Assembly (NCBI RefSeq): GCF_020639365.1 | Contig: NZ_JAINUL010000001.1 | Location: forward strand, 7,301,213-7,340,945 | DNA: 39,733 nucleotides | Origin: Streptomyces flavotricini | GTDB taxonomy: Bacteria > Actinomycetota > Actinomycetes > Streptomycetales > Streptomycetaceae | Direction of reading: 5' to 3' | Shown here: piece by piece, positions 7,424-14,759 of the stretch | Layout: every line of letters begins with the position of its first letter | Position numbering within the stretch: the first letter of the stretch is position 1 | Program-made: the position numbers and the translations under genes | Notes under the pieces: model-generated | Seen by the model: the letters and a program-made list of their open reading frames with translations, nothing else | What the model was told of the DNA's origin: nothing | Databases searched by the model: none

Positions 7424-9955
7424 TCAGAGCGCGCCGAGCTCACCGACCGAGGTCAGCCGGATGATCGCACGGCCTTCCTCGTCGGAGGCCGCGAGGTCGA
7501 CCTCGGCGCTGATGCCCCAGCCATGGTCCCCGTTGGGGTCCGCGAAGGTCTGGCGGACGCGCCACAGCCCGTGCGCCGGGTCCTCCTCGATCTGGAGCAG
7601 CTTCGGGCCGCGGGCGTCGGGGCCGGTGCCCAGGTCGTCGTACTCGTCCCAGTACGCGTCCATGGCCTCGCCCCAGGCGTCGGCGTCCCAGCCGGCCTCG
7701 GCGTCCAGCTCGCCCAGCTGGTCGACGTGGTCCAGGGCGGCGAGCTCCACGCGGCGGAACATGGCGTTGCGCACCAGGACGCGGAAGGCGCGGGCGTTCG
7801 CCGTGACCGGCTTGACCTGGTCGGCCTTCTCCTGGGCCTGCTCCGCCGTCTCCACCTCCGGGTTCGCCAGCTGCTCCCACTCGTCGAGCAGACTGGAGTC
7901 GACCTGGCGGACGAGCTCGCCCAGCCAGGCGATGAGGTCCTGAAGGTCCTCGGACTTGAGGTCGTCGGGGATGGTGTGGTCCAGCGCCTTGTACGCGCTC
8001 GCCAGGTAGCGCAGCACGATGCCCTCGGTGCGGGCGAGTTCGTAGAAGGAGGTGAACTCGGTGAAGGTCATCGCGCGCTCGTACATGTCGCGGATGATCG
8101 ACTTCGGGGAGACCGGGTGGTCGCCGACCCACGGGTGGCTCTTGCGGTACACGTCGTAGGCGTGGAAGAGGAGCTCTTCGAGCGGCTTGGGATAGGTGAC
8201 GTCCTGGAGACGCTCCATCCGCTCCTCGTACTCGATCCCGTCGGCCTTCATCGCGCCCACGGCGATGCCGCGCTCCTTGTTCTGCTGGGCGGCCAGGATC
8301 TGGCGCGGGTCGTCGAGCGTGGACTCGACCACGGAGACCATGTCCAGGGCATAGGAGGGGGACTCGGGGTCCAGCAGGTCGAAGGAGGCGAGGGCGAAGG
8401 TGGACAGCGGCTGGTTGAGCGCGAAGTCCTGCTGGAGGTCGACGGTGAGCCGGATGGTGCGGCCCTCCGCGTCCGGGGTGTCGAGCTTCTCGACCACGCC
8501 GCCGTCCAGCAGCGAGCGGTAGATCGCGATGGCCCGGCGGATGTGCCGCAGCTGCGCCTTGCGCGGCTCGTGGTTGTCCTCCAGGAGGTGGCGCATCGCC
8601 TTGAAGGCATCGCCCGGACGGGCGATGACCGACAGCAGCATGATGTTGGTGACCTTGAACCGGGAGGTGAGCGGCTCCGGGTCGGCGGCGATGAGCTTCT
8701 CGAAGGTGGTGTCCGACCAGGCGACGAAGCCCTCGGGAGCCTTCTTGCGCACCACCTTGCGGCGCTTCTTCGGATCGTCGCCCGCCTTCGCGAGGGCCTT
8801 CTCGTTCTCGATGACGTGCTCGGGCGCCTGGGCGACCACGTAGCCCGCCGTGTCGAAGCCGGCCCGGCCGGCACGGCCGGCGATCTGGTGGAACTCGCGG
8901 GCGCGCAGCGTGCGGACCCGGTTGCCGTCGTACTTGGTGAGGGCGGTGAACAGCACCGTGCGGATGGGGACGTTGACGCCGACGCCGAGGGTGTCGGTAC
9001 CGCAGATCACCTTCAGCAGGCCGGCCTGGGCCAGCTTCTCGACCAGGCGCCGGTACTTGGGCAGCATGCCCGCGTGGTGGACGCCGATGCCGTGCCGGAC
9101 GTAGCGGGAGAGGTTCTGGCCGAACTTGGTGGTGAAGCGGAAGTTGCCGATCAGATCGGCGATCTTGTCCTTCTCCTCGCGGGTGCACATGTTGATGCTC
9201 ATCAGCGACTGCGCCCGCTCGACCGCCTGGGCCTGCGTGAAGTGCACGATGTACACCGGGGCCTGCCGGGTGTCCAGCAGCTCGGTGATGGTGTCGGTGA
9301 TCGGCGTCGTGACGTACTCGTACGACAGCGGCACGGGCCGGCTCGCGGAGCGCACCACCGAGGTCGGCCGACCGGTGCGCCGGGTCAGGTCCTCCTCGAA
9401 CCGCTTCACGTCGCCGAGCGTCGCCGACATCAGGACGAACTGCGCCTGCGGGAGCTCCAGCAGCGGGATCTGCCACGCCCAGCCGCGGTCCGGCTCGGCA
9501 TAGAAGTGGAACTCGTCCATCACGACCTGGCCGATGTCGGCGTACTTGCCGTCACGCAGGGCGATGGAGGCCAGCACCTCGGCGGTGCAGCAGATCACCG
9601 GGGCGTCCGCGTTCACGGAGGCGTCGCCGGTCAGCATGCCGACGTTCTCGGTGCCGAACAGCTTGCACAGGTCGAAGAACTTCTCCGACACCAGCGCCTT
9701 GATCGGGGCGGTGTAGAAGGTCACCTTGTCCTGGGCGAGGGCGGTGAAGTGCGCGCCCGCCGCGACGAGGCTCTTGCCGGAGCCGGTCGGGGTGGACAAG
9801 ATCACGTTCGCGCCGGAGACGACCTCGATCAGCGCCTCCTCCTGAGCCGGGTACAGGGTGATGCCCTGATCCTCCGCCCACGAGGAGAAAGCCTCGAAGA
9901 GGGCGTCGGGGTCGGCGTTCGGCGGGAGCTGATCAATGAGGGTCACACCCCCCAT
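7424..9955 (-). CDS. DEAD/DEAH-box superfamily 2 helicase with DUF3516 C-terminus
   Basis: This 843-residue ATP-dependent helicase is of the actinobacterial Ski2/Mtr4-like type. Walker A TPTGSGKS is at 55-62, motif Ia YTAPIKALVSEKF at 81-93, the DEFH box (motif II) at 147-150 and motif III SAT at 177-179. Motifs V and VI lie in the second RecA domain (GTDTLGVGVNVP and HQIAGRAGRAGFD). The long C-terminal region, about 450 residues, corresponds to the DUF3516 extension and ends in a beta-rich segment. RNA rather than DNA is the likely substrate by family resemblance. The ATG at 9955 is used; no strong ribosome-binding site is seen, and the in-frame GTG at 9946 is an alternative. Confidence 0.92.
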   Translation of the reverse strand: MGGVTLIDQLPPNADPDALFEAFSSWAEDQGITLYPAQEEALIEVVSGANVILSTPTGSGKSLVAAGAHFTALAQDKVTFYTAPIKALVSEKFFDLCKLFGTENVGMLTGDASVNADAPVICCTAEVLASIALRDGKYADIGQVVMDEFHFYAEPDRGWAWQIPLLELPQAQFVLMSATLGDVKRFEEDLTRRTGRPTSVVRSASRPVPLSYEYVTTPITDTITELLDTRQAPVYIVHFTQAQAVERAQSLMSINMCTREEKDKIADLIGNFRFTTKFGQNLSRYVRHGIGVHHAGMLPKYRRLVEKLAQAGLLKVICGTDTLGVGVNVPIRTVLFTALTKYDGNRVRTLRAREFHQIAGRAGRAGFDTAGYVVAQAPEHVIENEKALAKAGDDPKKRRKVVRKKAPEGFVAWSDTTFEKLIAADPEPLTSRFKVTNIMLLSVIARPGDAFKAMRHLLEDNHEPRKAQLRHIRRAIAIYRSLLDGGVVEKLDTPDAEGRTIRLTVDLQQDFALNQPLSTFALASFDLLDPESPSYALDMVSVVESTLDDPRQILAAQQNKERGIAVGAMKADGIEYEERMERLQDVTYPKPLEELLFHAYDVYRKSHPWVGDHPVSPKSIIRDMYERAMTFTEFTSFYELARTEGIVLRYLASAYKALDHTIPDDLKSEDLQDLIAWLGELVRQVDSSLLDEWEQLANPEVETAEQAQEKADQVKPVTANARAFRVLVRNAMFRRVELAALDHVDQLGELDAEAGWDADAWGEAMDAYWDEYDDLGTGPDARGPKLLQIEEDPAHGLWRVRQTFADPNGDHGWGISAEVDLAASDEEGRAIIRLTSVGELGAL

Positions 9956-10091
9956 CTTGCCTGGCTTCCCGCCGGAAGAGGGAACCGGCGGACGGATCGA
10001 AGATCACCGCCGGTACGCTGTGCCGTTGACCGGGCCCGAACGAAACCGTCAACAGGGCCCGACCACCACACGACTGGGGCGGGGAACGACC

Positions 10092-10883
10092 ATGATGGGT
10101 CCGGCGCACTCACTGTCCGGGGCGGCAGCCTGGCTGGGGGTCGGAGCGGCGGCCGCGGCCGCCGGTCACCCGATGCCCTGGCCGGTCCTCGTCGTCGGAG
10201 CGCTCATCTGCGCCGGCGCCGCGCTCGCCCCCGACCTGGACCACAAGTCGGCGACGATCTCGCGCGCCTTCGGCCCGCTCTCCAAGGGCCTGTGCGAGGT
10301 GGTCGACAAGATCTCCTACGCCGTCTACAAGGCCACCCGAGCCCCGAAGGACGCCTGCCGGACCGGCGGCCACCGCACTCTGACGCACACCTGGCTGTGG
10401 GCCGTCCTGATCGGCGGCGGCTCCTCCGCACTGGCGGCCACCACCGACCGCTGGGGCGTGCTCGTCCTGCTCTTCGTCCACCTGGTCCTGGCCGTGGAGG
10501 GCCTGCTGTGGCGGGCGGCCCGGATGTCCAGCGACGTCCTCGTCTGGCTGCTGGGCGCCACCAGCGCCTGGATCCTGGCCGGCGTCCTCGACCAGCCCGG
10601 CAACGGCGCCGGATGGCTGTTCACCGGCCCCGGGCAGGAATACCTCTGGCTCGGCCTGCCGATCCTGCTCGGCGCCCTGGTCCACGACATCGGCGACGCC
10701 CTGACCGTCTCCGGCTGCCCCATCCTGTGGCCCCTCCCGATCGCCGGGAAGCGCTGGTACCCCATCGGCCCGCCCAAGGGCATGCGCTTCCGGGCCGGCA
10801 GCTGGGTGGAGCTCAAGGTGCTCATGCCCGTCTTCATGCTGCTCGGCGGCATAGGCGGAGCCTCCGCCCTCGGCTTCATCTAG
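10092..10883 (+). CDS. Membrane-bound metal-dependent hydrolase (YdjM/DUF457 type)
   Basis: This 263-residue integral membrane protein belongs to the family annotated as LexA-binding, inner-membrane-associated hydrolases. The conserved polar residues lie between membrane helices: PDLDHKSATISR (about 48-59), GGHRTLTHT (about 94-102) and HDIGD (about 200). They form a plausible metal site. At least six hydrophobic helices are evident. The start is the ATG pair at 10092/10095, after a GGGGCGGGGAACGACC stretch. A frame open further upstream is rejected because it would overlap the divergent helicase start. A strong hairpin terminator follows. Substrate and metal are unknown. Confidence 0.87.
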   Translation: MMGPAHSLSGAAAWLGVGAAAAAAGHPMPWPVLVVGALICAGAALAPDLDHKSATISRAFGPLSKGLCEVVDKISYAVYKATRAPKDACRTGGHRTLTHTWLWAVLIGGGSSALAATTDRWGVLVLLFVHLVLAVEGLLWRAARMSSDVLVWLLGATSAWILAGVLDQPGNGAGWLFTGPGQEYLWLGLPILLGALVHDIGDALTVSGCPILWPLPIAGKRWYPIGPPKGMRFRAGSWVELKVLMPVFMLLGGIGGASALGFI

Positions 10884-10908
10884 GCCGGGAGTCCATCCGG
10901 CACGGCGA

Positions 10909-10948
10909 AGGCCCCGGCCCCCCGCAGGTCAGCGGGGAACCGGGGCCT
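10909..10948. terminator. Bidirectional hairpin terminator
   Basis: The arms AGGCCCCGG and CCGGGGCCT enclose a second paired stem, CCCCGC/GCGGGG, with a six-base loop. The hairpin lies exactly between the convergent metal-dependent hydrolase and ABC exporter genes and can terminate both. No U-tract is present, which is usual in Streptomyces. Confidence 0.8.
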
Positions 10949-10972
10949 CGTACGACAGCCGGTGCGGGCCGG

Positions 10973-12754
10973 TCAGCCGTGCCAGGAGCGCCAGAGCGCC
11001 GCGTACGCGCCGTCCGCCGCGACCAGCTCGTCGTGTGAGCCCAGTTCGCTGATCCGGCCACCCTCGACCACCGCGATCACGTCCGCGTCGTGCGCGGTGT
11101 GCAGGCGGTGCGCGATCGCGATCACGGTACGGCCGTCGAGCACCCGGGCCAGCGAGCGCTCCAGATGCCGTGCGGCCCGCGGGTCCAGCAGCGAGGTGGC
11201 CTCGTCCAGCACCAGCGTGTGCGGGTCGGCCAGCACCAGCCGGGCCAGTGCGATCTGCTGCGCCTGCGCCGGCGTCAGCGCCGTACCGCCCGAGCCCACC
11301 TCGGTGTCCAGACCGCTCTCCAGCGCCCGGGCCCAGCCGTCCGCGTCCACCGCGCCCAGCGCCGCCCACAGCTCGGCGTCACCGGCCCCGGTGCGCGCGA
11401 GGCGCAGGTTGTCCCGCAGCGAGCCCACGAACACGTGGTGCTCCTGGTTGACCAGCGCCACCTGCTCGCGCACCCGCTCCGCGGGCATCCGTGACAGCTC
11501 CGCCCCGCCGAGGGTGACCTCGCCGGTCCGCGGCGCGTAGATGCCGGCCAGCAGCCGGCCCAGCGTGGACTTGCCCGCCCCCGAGGGGCCGACCAGCGCC
11601 ATCCGGGTGCCCGGCGGCACGGACATGGACACCTGGTGCAGCACGTCCACGCCCTCCCGGTACCCGAAGCGCACCCCGTCGGCCCGCACGTCCCGACCCG
11701 CCGGGGAGACGCCCGCGTCGCCCGCGTCCGGCTCGATCTCCCGTACGCCGACCAGGCGGGCGATCGAGACCTGGGCGACCTGCAGCTCGTCGTACCAGCG
11801 CAGGATCAGGCCGATCGGGTCGACCATCATCTGCGCCAGCAGCGCACCGGTGGTCAGCTGGCCCACGGACATCCAGCCCTGCAGCACGCAGTACCCGCCG
11901 ATCATCAGCACGGAGCCGAGGATCGTCACGAAGGTGACGTTGATGACGGGGAAGAGGACCGTCCGCAGGTACAGCGTGTACCGCTCCCACGCCGTCCACT
12001 CCTTGATCCGCCGCTCCGACAGCGCGATCCGGTCCGGTCCGAGGCGGTGCGCCTCCACGGTGCGCCCGGCGTCCACCGTCTCGGTGAGCACGGCCGAGAC
12101 CGCCGCGTACCCGGCCGCCTCCGAGCGGTACGCCGACGGCGCCCGCCGGAAGTACCAGCGGCAGCCGATCACCAGCACCGGCAGTGCCACCAGCGCGGCC
12201 AGGGCCAGCGGCGGCGCGGTCACCGTGAGCGCCCCGAAGAGCAGCGCGACCCAGACCACGCCGATGGCCAGCTGCGGCACGGCCTCGCGCATCGCGTTGG
12301 CCAGCCGGTCGATGTCGGTGGTGATCCGCGACAGCAGGTCACCGGTGCCGGCCCGCTCCAGCACGCCCGGGGGAAGGCCCACGGAGCGCACCAGGAAGTC
12401 CTCGCGGAGGTCGGCCAGCATCTCCTCGCCGAGCATCGCGCCGCGCAGCCGGACCAGCCGGACGAAGAAGGTCTGGGCGACGAGGGCCAGCGCGAACAGC
12501 AGGGCCACGCGCCCCAGATGGAGCTCGCGCGCCCCCGCCGCCAGCTGGTCCACGACCCGGCCCAGCAGGTACGGGCCGACCATGGAGGCCGTCACCGCGG
12601 CCGCGTTGACCGTCACCAGCACCACGAAGGCCCGCCGGTGCCGGCGGAACAGGCCGCGCACATAGCCCCGTACGGTCGCCGGGGTGCCCACGGGCAGGGT
12701 GGCGGCCGATGTGGGGGCCGCCGGATCGTATTGCGGCGGCGCCACGCCGATCAT
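10973..12754 (-). CDS. ABC exporter half-transporter, subunit with intact Walker A but degenerate signature
   Basis: This 593-residue fused TMD-NBD exporter has five to six membrane helices in residues 40-330. Its nucleotide-binding domain has Walker A GPSGAGKST (389-397), the Q-loop Gln437, Walker B TLVLDE (513-518) with catalytic Glu, and the H-loop His549. The signature LSGGQ is replaced by LTPAQ (493-497). It pairs with the upstream gene, whose stop overlaps this ATG as ATGA. The partner has a perfect LSGGQ but no P-loop, so one composite site is canonical (this Walker A with the partner's signature) and the other is degenerate on both faces. The start at 12754 follows from the overlap. 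The substrate is unknown, perhaps a drug, lipid or peptide. Confidence 0.93.
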   Translation of the reverse strand: MIGVAPPQYDPAAPTSAATLPVGTPATVRGYVRGLFRRHRRAFVVLVTVNAAAVTASMVGPYLLGRVVDQLAAGARELHLGRVALLFALALVAQTFFVRLVRLRGAMLGEEMLADLREDFLVRSVGLPPGVLERAGTGDLLSRITTDIDRLANAMREAVPQLAIGVVWVALLFGALTVTAPPLALAALVALPVLVIGCRWYFRRAPSAYRSEAAGYAAVSAVLTETVDAGRTVEAHRLGPDRIALSERRIKEWTAWERYTLYLRTVLFPVINVTFVTILGSVLMIGGYCVLQGWMSVGQLTTGALLAQMMVDPIGLILRWYDELQVAQVSIARLVGVREIEPDAGDAGVSPAGRDVRADGVRFGYREGVDVLHQVSMSVPPGTRMALVGPSGAGKSTLGRLLAGIYAPRTGEVTLGGAELSRMPAERVREQVALVNQEHHVFVGSLRDNLRLARTGAGDAELWAALGAVDADGWARALESGLDTEVGSGGTALTPAQAQQIALARLVLADPHTLVLDEATSLLDPRAARHLERSLARVLDGRTVIAIAHRLHTAHDADVIAVVEGGRISELGSHDELVAADGAYAALWRSWHG

Positions 12755-14604
12755 GCGGATTCCTCGATCTCTGTCAGTGTCTTTTCCAGCCGGGCTTCTT
12801 CCAGCCGGGTCAGTTCCATCGTGGCCACCCGCTGTTCCTCTTCGGTCTCGCGGGTGACGACCGCCCGGTAGAGCGGTTCGCCGTGCAGCAGTTCGCGGTG
12901 CGTGCCGGTCGCGGCGACCGCGCCCTCGTGGATCAGGACCACCCGGTCGGCGCGGTCCAGGAGCAGCGGAGAGGAGGCCAGCACCACTGTCGTGCGCCCC
13001 GCGCGCAGGGCGCTGATCCCGTCGGCGATCCGCGCCTCGGTGTGCGAGTCGACGGCCGAGGTCGGCTCGTCCAGCACCAGCACCTCCGGGTCGGTGGCCA
13101 GGGACCGTGCCAGCGCGAGCCGCTGCCGCTGCCCGCCGGACAGCGACCGGCCGCGCTCGGTGATCCGCGCGTCCATCGGGTCGTCCACCCCGTCCGGCGC
13201 CGACTGCAGCAGCGCGTCCAGGACGTCGGCGCACTGGGCGGCGGCCAGCGCCGCCCCGGGCTCGACCGCTCCGGACGCCGGTACGGCGAACAGCTCGCGC
13301 AGCGTTCCGGACAGCAGCACCGGGTCCTTGTCCTGTACGAGGACCAGTGTGCGCGCCGTGTCCAGCGCCAGCTCGTCCAGCGCGACCCCGCCCAGCAGCA
13401 CCGGGACCCGCTCGGACACCGGGCCGTCGTCCGCCGGATGCCCGCCGAGACGCTCGGCGAGCCGGCCCGCCAGGTCCGGATCCCCGCAGACCACGGCGGT
13501 GAACCGGCCCGCCGGGGCCAGCAGTCCCGTCGCGGGGTCGTACAGGTCCCCGCCCGGCGCCGGAGTCTCCGGGATCCGGGCCTGCGCCGCTTCCGGCTCG
13601 GGGGCGTCCGTACGCGTCAGCGACAGCACCCGCGCCGCGCGCGCGGCGGAGGGCCGGGAGAAGGAGTACGCCATGGCGATCTCCTCGAAGTGCCGCAGCG
13701 GGTAGAGCATCGTGGCCACCGCGGAGAAGGCGGCGACGAGTTCACCGACCGCGAGGCGGCCGTCGAGCACGAGCACGGAGCCGTACCAGACCACCGTGAT
13801 CAGCAGGGCGCCCGGGAGCAGCACCTGGATCGCGGAGATCAGCGCCCACATCCGGGCGCTGCGCACGGCGGCCTTGCGGACCTCCTGCGAGGCCTCGCGG
13901 TAGCGGCCCAGGAACAGCTCCTCGCCGCCGATGCCGCGCAGCACCCGCAGGCCGGCGACGGTGTCGGAGGCCAGTTCGGTGGCCTTGCCGGCCTTCTCGC
14001 GCTGGATGTCGGTGCGCCGGGTGGCACGCGGCAGCAGCGGCAGCACGGACAGGGCCAGCACGGGGACGCCGATCGCGACGACCACGCCGATCGAAGGCGC
14101 GTAGAACAGCAGGCCGACGCAGATGGCGACGACGGAGAAGGCGGCGGCGAGGAAGCGGGAGACCGCCTCGACGAACCAGCCGATCTTCTCCACGTCGCCC
14201 GTGGAGACCGCGACCACCTCGCCCGCCGCGACCCGCCGGGTCAGGGCGGAGCCCAGCTCGGCGGTCTTGCGGGCGAGCAGCTGCTGCACCCGCGCGGCGG
14301 CGGTGATCCAGTTGGTGACGGCGGTCCGGTGGAGCATCGCGTCGCCGACCGAGATGGCGACGCCGATCAGTGCCAGCACCGCGCCGACCAGCAGGAGCCG
14401 GGTGCCGTCGCGCTGTACGACCGCCTCGACCCCCAGGCCCACCGCGTACGGCAGCCCGGCGACGCCGCCGAAGTGCACCAGTCCCCAGCACAGGCTTCTG
14501 GCCTGGCCGCCGAGTTGGCCCCGCCCCAGCCACACGAGGAAGCGCGGGCCGGAGCGGGCGTCTGGTACTCCGGGATCCGGATACGGAAGATCGCTGATCT
14601 GCAT
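12751..14604 (-). CDS. ABC exporter half-transporter, subunit lacking Walker A and H-loop
   Basis: This 617-residue TMD-NBD exporter subunit has membrane helices at about 40-320. At the P-loop position it reads CGDPDLAGRL (373-382), with no GxxGxGK[ST], so this face cannot bind ATP phosphates normally. The switch His is replaced by Ser (ASSP, 543-546). The Q-loop Gln424, a perfect signature LSGGQ (488-492) and Walker B VLVLDE (508-513) are kept. The protein ends in a charged, probably coiled, tail from residue 585. Asymmetric ABC exporters are well known, but loss of the whole P-loop is an extreme form. It is first in the two-gene operon; the start ATG at 14604 has GAGG four bases upstream. 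Confidence 0.92.
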   Translation of the reverse strand: MQISDLPYPDPGVPDARSGPRFLVWLGRGQLGGQARSLCWGLVHFGGVAGLPYAVGLGVEAVVQRDGTRLLLVGAVLALIGVAISVGDAMLHRTAVTNWITAAARVQQLLARKTAELGSALTRRVAAGEVVAVSTGDVEKIGWFVEAVSRFLAAAFSVVAICVGLLFYAPSIGVVVAIGVPVLALSVLPLLPRATRRTDIQREKAGKATELASDTVAGLRVLRGIGGEELFLGRYREASQEVRKAAVRSARMWALISAIQVLLPGALLITVVWYGSVLVLDGRLAVGELVAAFSAVATMLYPLRHFEEIAMAYSFSRPSAARAARVLSLTRTDAPEPEAAQARIPETPAPGGDLYDPATGLLAPAGRFTAVVCGDPDLAGRLAERLGGHPADDGPVSERVPVLLGGVALDELALDTARTLVLVQDKDPVLLSGTLRELFAVPASGAVEPGAALAAAQCADVLDALLQSAPDGVDDPMDARITERGRSLSGGQRQRLALARSLATDPEVLVLDEPTSAVDSHTEARIADGISALRAGRTTVVLASSPLLLDRADRVVLIHEGAVAATGTHRELLHGEPLYRAVVTRETEEEQRVATMELTRLEEARLEKTLTEIEESA

Positions 14605-14759
14605 GACGCCTCATGACTGGTCGAGTGGTTCAAACCGAGCAAGGTTCGCCTTCCGGACCGGTCACGGGCAATCGATTTTGCGTTGGCCACGGCCTCACGC
14701 GGCGGGATGTGCGGCTCGGGCAGCCGTAAACCGCCAGGTCAACGCCTCGTACCGTGACG

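Noticed and set aside
7031..11038. A very long plus-strand open frame (1335 codons) antisense to the helicase gene
   Set aside because: It is a by-product of high GC content: it runs through the helicase on the other strand, the real plus-strand gene at 10092 in another frame, and lacks any recognisable domain.
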